DNA of 64,000 nt. Origin: Nitrospirillum amazonense (lineage in GTDB: Bacteria; Pseudomonadota; Alphaproteobacteria; Azospirillales; Azospirillaceae). Positions within the stretch are counted from its first letter, which is position 1, and every line of letters begins with the position of its first letter. The notes under the pieces were generated by a model. The model ran no database searches. It was not told the origin of the DNA and saw only the letters and a program-made list of their open reading frames with translations. The position numbers were made by a program, and so were the translations under genes. Below are positions 17,364 through 26,597 of this stretch, in pieces. Location of the stretch: contig NZ_VITN01000001.1 in NCBI RefSeq assembly GCF_007828045.1, forward strand, positions 434,001 to 498,000, in the 5' to 3' direction.

Positions 17364-19178
17364 ATGCCTGAAGAGCGAGAGACCGGCATCCCCCGGCAGG
17401 GAACCCAGGGGCGTCCGGCCGCCGGATCCTCAGCGCCGCCGCTTGCCGCCCCGCCGGCGGGGGAGGGACCCGTCGCCTTGCCGGCCCGCTGGCGCGACGT
17501 TGTGGCGCACCTGCATCCCGTCTTCCAACCCATCGTCCAGATGCGCACGGCGCGCGTGCATGGACATGAGGCCCTATTGCGCGGGTGGGAGGCCGCGGGC
17601 TTCGCCAGCCTGGCCGCCTTGTTCCAGGCGGCCGTGGATGAGGGCGCGCTGCCGGCGCTCGAGGCGCACATCCAGGCGGCCGCCGTGGCCGCCTTCCTGG
17701 CGGCGGGCGGCACGGCCGAGGTGCGCCTGTTCCTGAACATCCATCCCCTGGCCCAGGGCCAGGTGTCGCCCCCGGCGCAGGGGGAACAGGTGCACCTGGT
17801 CTATGAGACGACGGGCACGAGCCCCGTTCCCACCCGTGCCGGCCGTGACGGTGGCGACCGGCGGGGCCGTGTCGATATCGCCTTCGATCGCTTCGGCGTG
17901 GGCGTGGCGGATTTCCAGCGCTTGCTGGCCAGCCCGCCCAGCTATGTGAAGATCGATCGCGCCTTCATCAGCGGCGTGGACGGCGACCAGGCCAAGCGCG
18001 CCCTGCTGGGCCAATTGATCGGCAGCGCCCACGCCCTGGGCCTGGCCACCATCGCCGTGGGCGTGGAGACCTCGCGCGAATTCTATGTCTGCCGGGATCT
18101 GGGCTGCGACCATGCCCAGGGCTTCCTGTTGGGCCGCCCCGGCGGCGGTCTGCTGGCTGAGGCCAGCGAGATCGCCGAGTCCCTGACCCGCAGCGACCGC
18201 CGCCGCCCGTCCGACGCCCGCCAGCGCCTGTTCGAGCTGATCGAACGCATCGCGCCCCTGCCGCTGGAGGCGCCCAAGGCCAAGCTGCTGGAGTATTTCG
18301 GCAACCTGGCCGCCCCGCCGGTGGTGCCGGTGGTGGACCGGGCGGGCGTGCCGCGCGGCCTGATTCGCGAACGCCACCTGAAGCCCTTCGTCTATTCGCG
18401 GTACGGTACGGAAATCCTGCGCAACCGCGCCTTCGGCAACACGCTGAAGGATTTCGTCATCCCCTGCCCCGTCTGCGACATCGGGACGCCCCTGGAACGC
18501 GTGATCGAGCTGTTCGCCGAGGCGGCGGACAGCGACGGCGTCATCATCGTCGAGGGCGGCGAGTATGTCGGCTTCCTCAGCAGCCAGTCGCTGGTGCGCC
18601 TGCTGCACGAACACCGCCTGGCCACGGCGGTGGACCAGAACCCGCTGACCCGCCTGCCCGGCAACAACGCCATCACCGCCCAGGTGGAGGCGCTGGTGGC
18701 GGATGGTGAGCGGGACCATGTGCTGGTCTACCTGGACTTCGACAACTTCAAGCCGTTCAACGACTACTTCGGTTTCCGCCAGGGCGATCGCGCCATCCTG
18801 ATGTTCAGTGAGCAGTTGAAGGTCCAGGCCTCCGCCCTCGGCGGGTTCGCCGGCCACATCGGCGGTGATGACTTCTTTCTCTCGTGCAGCGGCCTGACCG
18901 CCGACCGCATGCGGGAACGGCTGGTGGCCTTCCTGGGCCGCTTCCGCTCTGACGCCGAAAGCCTTTACGACGTGGAAACACGCGAACGCGGATGGTTCGA
19001 GGCCAAGGACCGCGAGGGGCGTGTGCGGCGGTACCCCTTGTTGCGGGTCAGCGCCGTCATGGTGCAGCTTGTGGCTGGCACAGCCCGTCCGGGTCTGGAA
19101 ACACTTGTGGAACTGATCGCCGTCCATAAAACTGCGGCGAAGGCGGCGCCCGACAACCTGTTCCTGGTGGCGGGATGA
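17364..19178 (+). CDS. EAL-CBS-GGDEF protein with degenerate catalytic motifs
   Basis: The ATG at 17364 is preferred to the TTG nine bases earlier. The 604-residue cytoplasmic protein has an EAL domain (about 45-260), a CBS pair (about 285-420) and a GGDEF domain (about 430-600). EAL landmarks are eroded: EALLRG is kept, but ETTG replaces the ET[ED] region, DRFGVGV replaces DDFGTGY, and AVGVET replaces AEGVE. Metal-binding and catalytic acids are therefore missing and phosphodiesterase activity is unlikely. The GGDEF signature reads IGGDDFF. The protein more probably binds c-di-GMP or a nucleotide, with CBS as sensor, and regulates its partner. Its stop overlaps the next gene (ATGA). Confidence 0.8.
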   Translation: MPEERETGIPRQGTQGRPAAGSSAPPLAAPPAGEGPVALPARWRDVVAHLHPVFQPIVQMRTARVHGHEALLRGWEAAGFASLAALFQAAVDEGALPALEAHIQAAAVAAFLAAGGTAEVRLFLNIHPLAQGQVSPPAQGEQVHLVYETTGTSPVPTRAGRDGGDRRGRVDIAFDRFGVGVADFQRLLASPPSYVKIDRAFISGVDGDQAKRALLGQLIGSAHALGLATIAVGVETSREFYVCRDLGCDHAQGFLLGRPGGGLLAEASEIAESLTRSDRRRPSDARQRLFELIERIAPLPLEAPKAKLLEYFGNLAAPPVVPVVDRAGVPRGLIRERHLKPFVYSRYGTEILRNRAFGNTLKDFVIPCPVCDIGTPLERVIELFAEAADSDGVIIVEGGEYVGFLSSQSLVRLLHEHRLATAVDQNPLTRLPGNNAITAQVEALVADGERDHVLVYLDFDNFKPFNDYFGFRQGDRAILMFSEQLKVQASALGGFAGHIGGDDFFLSCSGLTADRMRERLVAFLGRFRSDAESLYDVETRERGWFEAKDREGRVRRYPLLRVSAVMVQLVAGTARPGLETLVELIAVHKTAAKAAPDNLFLVAG

Positions 19179-21445
19179 CGGATGCGGTCGTCAGCCGGCC
19201 GGCCCCGGATGTATTGGGGCGCCGGCCGGAACATAAGACATTTGGGGCGCTATTCTCGTTGGTCAGGTACTCTTTCCACCACTCGGCGGGTGATCCGGCC
19301 GGCCCCGGCGGGGCTGCGGCGGGCATGGGCGGCGCTCCGACGGACGGTGCCGACACCCCTGACGATTCGCTGGCGGGTGTTTTCCCCGGGCGGGCGCCCG
19401 GCGATGGTGGGGGCGCCGACGACCCCCACGTGGCCGGGTCCCGCTTCCATTGGTCGTTCTGGTCCTCCCTGTCGTTCAAGGAAGGCGTGCGCGGCGCCCT
19501 GGCCGCCCTGCTGATCGGCTTCGCCTTTTCCGCGGTGGAGATCGGCTGGGCCGCCAGCCGTGAGCGCGAAAAGGTCCTGACCATCATCGATGACATCGCC
19601 GCCCAGGTCGAGGGCAGCGCCGCCATCGCCGCGTGGAATCTGGATGCCCAGCTGGCCAACCAGGTCATCATGGACAACCTGAAGCTCCACGCCGTCTCCG
19701 GCGTGGAAATCCTGCTGAAGGATAACGAGCGGCTGGCCGGCGTGCGGCGCAAGCCGGCGCAGGACGGCTGGCTGACGGGGCCGCTATCGCGCCTGGTGTT
19801 CGGCGACCTGTCCACCATCCGCCGCCCCTTGCGCCAGCCCAACAGCCCCAATGGCGAGATCATCGGCGAGCTGCGCCTGGACCTGGACCCGGTGGTCCTG
19901 GCCCGTGACCTGCTGATCCTGGCGGGCACCGGCCTGGTCAGCGGCGTGCTGCGCAACCTGCTGCTGGGCCTGGCCCTGGTGGCGGTGCTGCACCGCTACG
20001 TGACCCGGCCGCTGTTCAGCCTGGGCCGGTCCATTTCCCACATCAATCCCGACCGGCCCATGGAAACGGCCCTCCCGCTACCCGCGGGGCATGAGCGGGA
20101 TGAGCTGGGCTATATCGCCGCGCGCACCAATGAGCTGCTGGCCCGCCTGGCCTCCAGCCAGGAGGCGCAGCGCCGCATGGCCACGCGCGACCTGCTGACC
20201 GGGCTGCCCAACCGTGTGCTGCTGACGGAGGAGCTGGGCCGCTCCCTGCCCAAGGCGGAGCGGGCGGGCTTTCACGTCGCCGTCTTCCACCTGGATCTGG
20301 ACCGGTTCAAGACCGTCAACGAAAGCTATGGCCTGGATGTGGGCGACCGCGTGCTGCGCGAGGTGGGGGCCCGCCTGACCAGCGTTCTGCGCGCAGGTGA
20401 CAGCGTGGCGCGCCTGGGCGCCGACGAATTCGCCGTGGTGGCCGAGGACATCGCCCAGCCGGAGATGGCGGCCCGCCTGGCGGAACGCATCCTGGACACC
20501 CTGGCCGCCCCCTATGCCATCGACGGCCATTCCGTGACGCTGACCGCCAGCGTGGGCATGGCGCTGTTCCCTGGCGACGGGCGCGACCCCGAGCCGCTGC
20601 TGCGCGGCGCCGACGTCGCCATGTGCACGGCCAAGGCGGCCGGCGGCGGGCGCTATCGCTTCTTCGCGCGGGAGATGATGGACCGGGCCGTGGCCCGCCT
20701 GCACAACGAGACGGCGCTGCGCCGCGCCATCGAGGAAAACCAGTTCGTCCTCTACTACCAGCCCAAGCTGGAGACGCTGACCCGCAAGCTCAGCGGGGTG
20801 GAGGCGCTGCTGCGCTGGCAGAAGCCGGACCGGCTGGTCATGCCGGGCGATTTCATTCCGCTTGCGGAAGAAACCGGGTTGATCGTGCCCATCGGCGCCT
20901 GGGTGCTGCGCACGGCCTGCGAACAGGCGGCCCGCTGGCTGGCGGCGGGGCACGCCGTGCCCGTCTCCGTCAACGTCTCCGCCCGCCAGTTGCAAGAGGC
21001 GGGACTGGTCGACCTGGTGGCGGACTGCCTGGCCAAGTCCTATCTGCCACCCGAACTGCTGAACATCGAGATCACCGAGACCAGCATGATGCGCGACCTG
21101 GACCACAGCGAGGCGCTGCTGGCGCGCCTGCGCGATCTGGGTGTGGGCATCAGCGTCGATGATTTCGGCACGGGTTATTCGTCGCTGGCCTACCTGCGCC
21201 GCCTGCCGGTGACGGCGCTGAAGCTGGACCGCTCCTTCGTGAACGACATCCCCGCCGAAACCGCCATCGCCACGGCGGTGCTGGACCTGTCACGCAGCTT
21301 CGGCCTCAAGACGGTGGCCGAGGGCGTGGAGACGGAGGAGCAATGGCACTGGCTGGCCCAGCAGGGCTGCGCCGAGGTCCAGGGCTTCCTGTTCGCCCGG
21401 CCCATGCCGGTGGATTTGGTGGAGCGCGATTTCCTGAAGGGCTGA
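19175..21445 (+). CDS. membrane-bound GGDEF-EAL protein
   Basis: The 756-residue protein overlaps the upstream gene by 4 bases. The N-terminus (about 1-105) is Gly/Pro/Ala-rich and probably disordered. A transmembrane helix follows (about 110-130), then a periplasmic sensor of about 120 residues, a second helix (about 250-270) and a HAMP-like linker. The GGDEF motif is GADEF ([10 protein letters not shown]), which may impair cyclase activity. The EAL domain is intact: [33 protein letters not shown] and AEGVETEEQ. The likely net activity is c-di-GMP hydrolysis to pGpG, tuned by a periplasmic signal and perhaps by the degenerate partner. Confidence 0.85.
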   Translation: MTDAVVSRPAPDVLGRRPEHKTFGALFSLVRYSFHHSAGDPAGPGGAAAGMGGAPTDGADTPDDSLAGVFPGRAPGDGGGADDPHVAGSRFHWSFWSSLSFKEGVRGALAALLIGFAFSAVEIGWAASREREKVLTIIDDIAAQVEGSAAIAAWNLDAQLANQVIMDNLKLHAVSGVEILLKDNERLAGVRRKPAQDGWLTGPLSRLVFGDLSTIRRPLRQPNSPNGEIIGELRLDLDPVVLARDLLILAGTGLVSGVLRNLLLGLALVAVLHRYVTRPLFSLGRSISHINPDRPMETALPLPAGHERDELGYIAARTNELLARLASSQEAQRRMATRDLLTGLPNRVLLTEELGRSLPKAERAGFHVAVFHLDLDRFKTVNESYGLDVGDRVLREVGARLTSVLRAGDSVARLGADEFAVVAEDIAQPEMAARLAERILDTLAAPYAIDGHSVTLTASVGMALFPGDGRDPEPLLRGADVAMCTAKAAGGGRYRFFAREMMDRAVARLHNETALRRAIEENQFVLYYQPKLETLTRKLSGVEALLRWQKPDRLVMPGDFIPLAEETGLIVPIGAWVLRTACEQAARWLAAGHAVPVSVNVSARQLQEAGLVDLVADCLAKSYLPPELLNIEITETSMMRDLDHSEALLARLRDLGVGISVDDFGTGYSSLAYLRRLPVTALKLDRSFVNDIPAETAIATAVLDLSRSFGLKTVAEGVETEEQWHWLAQQGCAEVQGFLFARPMPVDLVERDFLKG

Positions 21446-21574
21446 GCCCCGCGCCGAAAACATGTGAAGGGGCCATACAACCATAGGACAATACGCCGGC
21501 TTCGGCCGCCGGCGTACCTTGGCGCATCCCATAGCCTGAACCCCCTCAGCCTGAACCAGCCCCAGGACGACGCC

Positions 21575-21901
21575 ATGATCAAAGTCAGCGTGCTGTATGC
21601 CAACGAACCCGGCGCCCGCTTCGACCACGATTACTACAGGGACCGCCACATGCCGCTGGTCCAGGCAAAGCTGGGCGCCGCCTGCCTGTTCTATACGGTG
21701 GACAAGGGCCTGACCGGTGCCCCGCCCAGCGAAGCGCCGGCCTATGTCGCCATGTGCCACATCTTCGCCGAGTCCGCCGACAGTTTCTGGGCCGCTTTCG
21801 GGCCTGTGGCCGAGGAGATTGTGGCCGACATCGCCAACTACACCACCCTGTCGCCCACCATCCAGGTGAGCGAGGTGGTGGTGGGCGCCGGCCGCGGCTG
21901 A
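21575..21901 (+). CDS. EthD-like protein
   Basis: The 108-residue product begins MIKVSVLYANEPG. It carries FDHDYYRDRHMPLV, the signature of the EthD ferredoxin-like fold in which small proteins form alpha/beta-barrel dimers. These accompany diverse degradation pathways, and their biochemical role is mostly undefined. The upstream 37 in-frame codons are not family-like, so the ATG at 21575 is chosen. It stands alone, converging on the sensor-kinase gene 18 bases away. Confidence 0.85.
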   Translation: MIKVSVLYANEPGARFDHDYYRDRHMPLVQAKLGAACLFYTVDKGLTGAPPSEAPAYVAMCHIFAESADSFWAAFGPVAEEIVADIANYTTLSPTIQVSEVVVGAGRG

Positions 21902-21919
21902 CATCCGGTCCCGGGGGCC

Positions 21920-24046
21920 TTATCCCCGGGGCAGCGGGGCGTTCGCCAGTTCCACCACCAGGCAGCAGCCGTCCAGGCGGGTGTGGTCGTAATAGGCGCG
22001 CCCGTCGTGCAGTTCCGCGATGCGCCGCACCAGGTAGAGGCCGACGCCAATGCCGGGCACACGCTCGGCCGACGACAGGCGCACGAACTTGCCGAAGATG
22101 CGCTCCCGGTCGGCGGGCGGCACGCCGGCGCCGGCGTCGATCACCCGCACGGTGCTGCGCGTGCCCGTTTGGGCCAGTTCTACCCGGATGGGCTGGCCGG
22201 GCGGGCCGTACTTGGCGGCGTTTTCCAGCAGGTTGAGGATGGATGTCTTGAGGAGGGCCGGGTCGCCCTGAATCTCGTTCGGCACCACGCCCTCCAACCG
22301 CACCGCCTGCTCGGGGTGCGAGGCGCGCAGGGACCGGACGGCTTCGGCCACCACCTCTTCCAGGATCAGCGACTGGGTTTCCAGGTGCAGGCCGGGTGAG
22401 CGGTTGGTCTCGCGACGCAGGCCGACCTCGATGATCTCCACCAGGCGATCCACGGCCCGGCCCATGCGCTTCAGCAGGTCATGGCCCTTGGCACCCTCCG
22501 CCAAGGCGGCGGAGCCCTTGATCTGCAGGATGTCGATGCCGGTGCGGATGATGGACACCGGCGTGCGGTATTCGTGCGACACCATGTCGATGAACTGGAT
22601 CTGCTCGCGCACCGCCTGGCGCTCGGCGGCCAGGGCCTCCTCCAGGCTTTCCTTGGCGGCCGACAGCTCCCGGGTGCGCAGCGCCACCATGTCCAGGGCC
22701 CGCTGCTCGGCGTGGACGGAGGCCGACAGGGCGGCGGCCTGCGCCTCCTTCCGCTCCTTTTCCGACCGGCGCACGCGCGATGCGATGGCGATGTTCATCA
22801 GGATCATGTGCACCAGCGACGCCGCTTGCGACGCCGCCTCGGTCAGGCTGATCTCGGGAATGACGCCCAGGGTACGCATGAAGCCCATCAAGGCCGCCAT
22901 GCAGGTGGAGCCGAAGGCCAGGCTGTACATCAAGGCGCCCGGGTGCCCCCGCCGCGCCAGCCAGATTGCGCTGCCGATATAGATGAACATATAGGCCGAC
23001 GTGACCGTGGCCAGCGTGGCGCCGGCCATCGTGTAATAGCCGGCGACGGTGGCGACGATGCCCAGGGCGCCCAGGATGATGGGGATGCGGTTCAGCAGGC
23101 TGATCAGCGGCAGGGTGCGCCGCAGGTTCAGGAACTCCTCCGTCAGCAGGGCGCCGGCCAGGATGCCGCCGCAGACGCTGGTGCCGGTGATGAGGTTGGC
23201 CAGCTTGGGCGCTGGCCCGGGAAGAATCTGCGCCAGCGCGCCGAAAGACCCGAACGCCAGTCCGATCAGACTGATCAAATATAGGGCGTAGTAGAAGTAA
23301 ACCCGCTCCTGCAGCCAATAACTATGGATGAGATTGGAGATCAGCACCGCCACCGCCATACCCAGCACGAAGCCCAACCAGATGGACTGCATGCTGATAT
23401 GGTTCATCAGCGGGATCAGGCGGTAGATTTGGCCGCTGAGGATGGTGGCGCTGGTGGTGTGGACATGGACATAGATCCAGGCCTGGCCGGCGCCGTCGAA
23501 CACCAGCGGCTGGGTGAAGCTGCGGAAGCGCAGCATGCGGTTGGCCGAGGGCTCGCTATCGCCCTGTACCGTCCTGGCATAGGCCTCGGCCGGCGGCGGC
23601 GGCGCGTCGGCCGCCGTGTAGGCAACATTGGTTTCCACCGTGTCGAGGAAGCTGGGCAGCAGTTCCAAATACCAGGTGTCGTCGCTGTCCAGGGGCCGCG
23701 CGATGCGCATCCTGACCCACGTGTCGGTCAGGGTGAAGCCGCGGTTGAGGTTGCCGGCCAGGGGCTGGAACCGGCGGCTGGCCTCGCCGGCCGTCACGTC
23801 GGCCAGGGTCAGCGACCCGTCAGGATCGACCAGGAATTCAAGGTGGCCGGCAATGGGCAGCGTCCGTGTCTCGACCCCCAGGCGCAACGGCGGCGCCGTC
23901 CAGCCATCGGGGCCCGCTGCGGCCCGCGCGGGCGGGGCGCACAGCAGCGCCAAGGCGACAATGCACAGCCATAGCCATCCGCCCCGAGGCCATCCGCTGG
24001 GTCGCCGCCAAGCGGGCGCTACGGGGGGCGGGGCGGTGGCGGTCAT
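21920..24046 (-). CDS. 7TM-DISM hybrid sensor histidine kinase
   Basis: Start MTATAPPPVAPAW at 24046 gives 708 residues with a signal or leader helix (about 20-40). A periplasmic DISM extracellular-2-type beta domain (about 45-190) and seven transmembrane helices (about 205-400) follow. The coiled-coil linker leads to a HisKA domain with phospho-accepting histidine in DMVSHEYRTP. The ATPase domain has N box ENAAKYG, G1 DAGAGVP, F box IFGKFVR and G2 GIGVGLYLV. Ligands of DISM receptors are usually carbohydrate-like or unknown. It lies 14 bases after the response regulator, so the two form an operon. Confidence 0.88.
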   Translation of the reverse strand: MTATAPPPVAPAWRRPSGWPRGGWLWLCIVALALLCAPPARAAAGPDGWTAPPLRLGVETRTLPIAGHLEFLVDPDGSLTLADVTAGEASRRFQPLAGNLNRGFTLTDTWVRMRIARPLDSDDTWYLELLPSFLDTVETNVAYTAADAPPPPAEAYARTVQGDSEPSANRMLRFRSFTQPLVFDGAGQAWIYVHVHTTSATILSGQIYRLIPLMNHISMQSIWLGFVLGMAVAVLISNLIHSYWLQERVYFYYALYLISLIGLAFGSFGALAQILPGPAPKLANLITGTSVCGGILAGALLTEEFLNLRRTLPLISLLNRIPIILGALGIVATVAGYYTMAGATLATVTSAYMFIYIGSAIWLARRGHPGALMYSLAFGSTCMAALMGFMRTLGVIPEISLTEAASQAASLVHMILMNIAIASRVRRSEKERKEAQAAALSASVHAEQRALDMVALRTRELSAAKESLEEALAAERQAVREQIQFIDMVSHEYRTPVSIIRTGIDILQIKGSAALAEGAKGHDLLKRMGRAVDRLVEIIEVGLRRETNRSPGLHLETQSLILEEVVAEAVRSLRASHPEQAVRLEGVVPNEIQGDPALLKTSILNLLENAAKYGPPGQPIRVELAQTGTRSTVRVIDAGAGVPPADRERIFGKFVRLSSAERVPGIGVGLYLVRRIAELHDGRAYYDHTRLDGCCLVVELANAPLPRG

Positions 24047-24060
24047 GGTGCGGCGGGGGA

Positions 24061-24807
24061 CTACAGCTGCTTGATGGGGGCGGAGAACAGGTAACCCTTG
24101 GCATGGACGGTCTGGATAGGGAAGGCCTCGCCCACCGCGGCCTCGATTTTCCGGCGCAGGCGGCTGACCAGGGCATCCAGGCCCCGGCTGCCCTGCACCG
24201 TGTTGGCGTAGTCCAGCATTTCCAGCAGGGCGGTGCGGTCCACCGCCCGGCCCGGGTCCTGGGTCAGGGCTACCACCAGGTCGAATTCCTTGGCGGTCAG
24301 GCGCACGGGCAGGCCGCGCGGCGACAGCACGGACCAGCGCGCATTGTCCAGTACCCAGGGTTCGCTGGAGGATGAGGCCTGCAGGCTGGGAAGATCGTTG
24401 ACGTCCGGCCCGGCGGCCAGGCGGCGCGCCAGGTTGGTGGCGGCGATGGCCAGCTCCCGGCAATCCACCGGCTTCACGAAGTACAGGTCGGCGCCGCTGG
24501 TGAAGCCTTTCAGCCTGTCGTCCACCCGCGACCGGGCCGTCAGAATGATCAGGCCCATGTTGGTGTTGGCGCGCAGGAAGCTGGCGATGGCGTAGCCATC
24601 CTGGTCGGGCAGGCCGATGTCCAGGATGACGATGTCCGCCGGCTCCTTGGCGATCTGCTGGTACAATTCCAGACCCGAGCCCGCCGTGGTGACCGCCAGG
24701 CCTTGGCTGCTCAGGCAGTGGGCCAGTAATTCCCGAAGATCGACATCGTCTTCCACCAAAACCACGCGCGGGGCGACGACTCCAACGCTCGCATCCAGGT
24801 CTGCCAT
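24061..24807 (-). CDS. OmpR-family response regulator
   Basis: The 248-residue protein has a receiver domain with acidic pair VEDD (about 18-21), phospho-acceptor Asp in ILDIGLPDQDG, LTARS and the conserved lysine in YFVKPVD. A winged-helix DNA-binding domain (about 155-248) includes LTAKEFDLV and SRLRRKIE. It is the cognate regulator of the adjacent 7TM kinase. The start ATG is buried in an 18-base palindrome and has no clear Shine-Dalgarno sequence. Confidence 0.88.
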   Translation of the reverse strand: MADLDASVGVVAPRVVLVEDDVDLRELLAHCLSSQGLAVTTAGSGLELYQQIAKEPADIVILDIGLPDQDGYAIASFLRANTNMGLIILTARSRVDDRLKGFTSGADLYFVKPVDCRELAIAATNLARRLAAGPDVNDLPSLQASSSSEPWVLDNARWSVLSPRGLPVRLTAKEFDLVVALTQDPGRAVDRTALLEMLDYANTVQGSRGLDALVSRLRRKIEAAVGEAFPIQTVHAKGYLFSAPIKQL

Positions 24808-24823
24808 AGAAAATCTTTTCTAT
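24806..24823 (-). promoter_or_regulatory. perfect palindrome overlapping the response-regulator start
   Basis: ATAGAAAA-TC-TTTTCTAT is an exact inverted repeat with 8-base arms whose left edge contains the reverse complement of the ATG at 24807. It could be an autoregulatory operator or an mRNA hairpin hiding the start codon. Its A+T content contrasts with the surroundings. Confidence 0.45.
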
Positions 24824-25148
24824 TAAAAGGTTTTAGCGATGGTTCGGTTACAAATTTTTTGGGCCATGTCCCCAGATCGGCCCTGCCGCTGGAACTATTC
24901 TCAGGCGCATTCTAATTTTTCATTAATTTTATAGCAATACGATGCGTGCCGCCTCGATTCCTGGCGGGTATGTGCGCCATCATGTACGGATTTCAGCTCC
25001 CGGTGGCATGAAGGGCATTGCCGCAGACGGCCCGGTTGTTTACGCTCCCCCCTTTGCGAAAAAGGTCGCCGGCCTGGACGGGACGGCACCAAAGGAACCA
25101 GTCCGCCGGCCGCACCGGTGCCAAGGCTGGGTCATCGGGGTGTCATCG
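24824..25148. other. intergenic region, 325 bases, no gene seen
   Basis: The part near 24830-24950 is A+T-rich and probably carries the response-regulator promoter. An in-frame extension of the next gene runs back to 24942, but its composition does not look protein-like. No hairpin or consensus site is convincing. Confidence 0.4.
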
Positions 25149-25421
25149 ATGGGTCAGGCGAAGCAATGGACGCTGCTGCGCGCCGCCGAGCAATGCTATC
25201 GCGTTGCCGCCAGCGTGCCCTCGGGTCCTGAGCGGGACCTGTGGATCCGTCGGGGCGGCATGCTGGAGGCGGACAGCGTGGCCGCCCTGCTGACCGGTCC
25301 TTGGCCCGAACGCTGGCCGGCCCGGACCGCGCCGGACGATCTGCCATATGATGAGGCCGCCGAGTCTCCATCGGTTTCGTCTGTGTCGGCCGACACCGCC
25401 AAGCGCAGTCTGGTCGAATAA
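25149..25421 (+). CDS. hypothetical small protein (90 aa)
   Basis: The frame from the ATG at 25149 encodes MGQAKQWTLLRAAEQCYRVA and a helix ending in GGMLEADSVAALLTG, then a Pro/Ser-rich acidic tail. The amphipathic helix pattern (AAEQCYRVAAS..) resembles small uncharacterised alphaproteobacterial proteins, but I cannot name a family. It precedes ispA by about 150 bases. A longer frame from 24942 exists but is unlikely. Confidence 0.4.
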   Translation: MGQAKQWTLLRAAEQCYRVAASVPSGPERDLWIRRGGMLEADSVAALLTGPWPERWPARTAPDDLPYDEAAESPSVSSVSADTAKRSLVE

Positions 25422-25577
25422 TTTCCCGGAACCATCGCCGGCGTGTTCATTCCTGACCAACCTCTTGTTACGTGCGACGCAACGGCGCCCTGCGGTCGCC
25501 AGTAATTGACACTGGCAGATGGCTGGCAGAGTGTGCCCAGCTTATACGACGCGTCATCATCTTCGAGGTTTCTTCAA

Positions 25578-26519
25578 GTGACCGGCCTAGTTTCTTCCGC
25601 CGCACCCTCTTCCTCGGGCCGTTACCCCTCGGGTCGTGAATTGCTGGAGGCCATGGGCCTCGCATCGCGCCAGACCGAGCAGCGCATGGAAGCACTGCTG
25701 CCCACCCCCGCCCGCTACATCGGCCGGGTGCAGGAAGCCGCCCGCTACGCCGTATTCGCCGGCGGCAAGCGTTTGCGCCCCTTCCTGGTGAAGTCGTCGT
25801 CCGCCTTGTTCGGCGTGTCCGAGGACAACTGGCTGCAGGCCGCCGCGGCGGTGGAGATGGTGCACACCTACAGCCTGGTGCATGATGACCTGCCCTGCAT
25901 GGATGACGACACCCTGCGCCGGGGCAAGCCCACCACCCATGTCCAGTTCGACGAGGCGACGGCCCTGCTGGCCGGTGACGCCCTGCTGACCCTGGCGTTC
26001 GAGGTGCTGTCCCAGCCGGCGGCCCACGCCGACGCGGGCGTCCGCTGCGCCCTGATCGCCAAGCTGGCCCAGGCCGGCGGCACGCTGGGCATGATCGGCG
26101 GCCAGATGATGGACATGGAAGCGCCGAATTCCGACTTCGGCTACGACGAAATCCTGACCCTGCAAAAGTTGAAGACGGGCGCGCTGTTCGAATTCTGCTG
26201 CGAGGCCGGCCCCATCCTGGGCGGCGCCAGCGAAGCGGAACGCGCCCTGCTGCGTGACTACGCCGCGGATTTCGGCCTTGTCTTCCAGATCTCCGACGAT
26301 CTTATTGACGCCACCGGCGATGCCGGCAAGGCGGGCAAGACCGTCGGCAAGGATGAGGCCCAGGGCAAGGCGACCCTGATCTCCTTGCTGGGCCTGGACG
26401 CCGCCCGTGCCAAGGTGGTGGAACTGGCCGAGCAAGCGGCGGCCCGTCTGGATGGTTTCGGTTCGGCGGCGGATTCGTTGCGCGGCCTGCCCTTTATGCT
26501 TATCGACCGAGAGTCGTGA
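25578..26519 (+). CDS. ispA: polyprenyl synthetase, farnesyl diphosphate synthase type
   Basis: The GTG at 25578 is chosen because a GAGG sits nine bases upstream (25565-25568); a TTG start at 25506 is possible. The 313-residue protein shows the first aspartate motif DDLPCMDDD (FARM, about 109-117) and the second, DDLID (about 246-250), plus GGKRLRP. The residues before FARM and the length fit a C15 synthase. It condenses isopentenyl and dimethylallyl diphosphates to farnesyl diphosphate, the substrate for HpnC and HpnD. It sits just before dxs. Confidence 0.9.
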   Translation: MTGLVSSAAPSSSGRYPSGRELLEAMGLASRQTEQRMEALLPTPARYIGRVQEAARYAVFAGGKRLRPFLVKSSSALFGVSEDNWLQAAAAVEMVHTYSLVHDDLPCMDDDTLRRGKPTTHVQFDEATALLAGDALLTLAFEVLSQPAAHADAGVRCALIAKLAQAGGTLGMIGGQMMDMEAPNSDFGYDEILTLQKLKTGALFEFCCEAGPILGGASEAERALLRDYAADFGLVFQISDDLIDATGDAGKAGKTVGKDEAQGKATLISLLGLDAARAKVVELAEQAAARLDGFGSAADSLRGLPFMLIDRES

Positions 26520-26574
26520 TTTATCACGATCTATGCAAAAATGTTTGTCTGTCACCGGCCCGTAAGAGGTCGGT

Positions 26575-26590
26575 TATAATTATTTGGGAG
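26575..26590 (+). promoter_or_regulatory. TATAAT box and ribosome site before dxs
   Basis: A perfect TATAAT at 26575-26580 lies 17 bases before the dxs ATG, and a GGGAG at 26586-26590 provides the ribosome site. No good -35 box is found at 17-base spacing (a TTGTCT is 24 bases away), so a start here would give a very short leader. Promoter status is uncertain. Confidence 0.35.
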
Positions 26591-26597
26591 CCGATGA

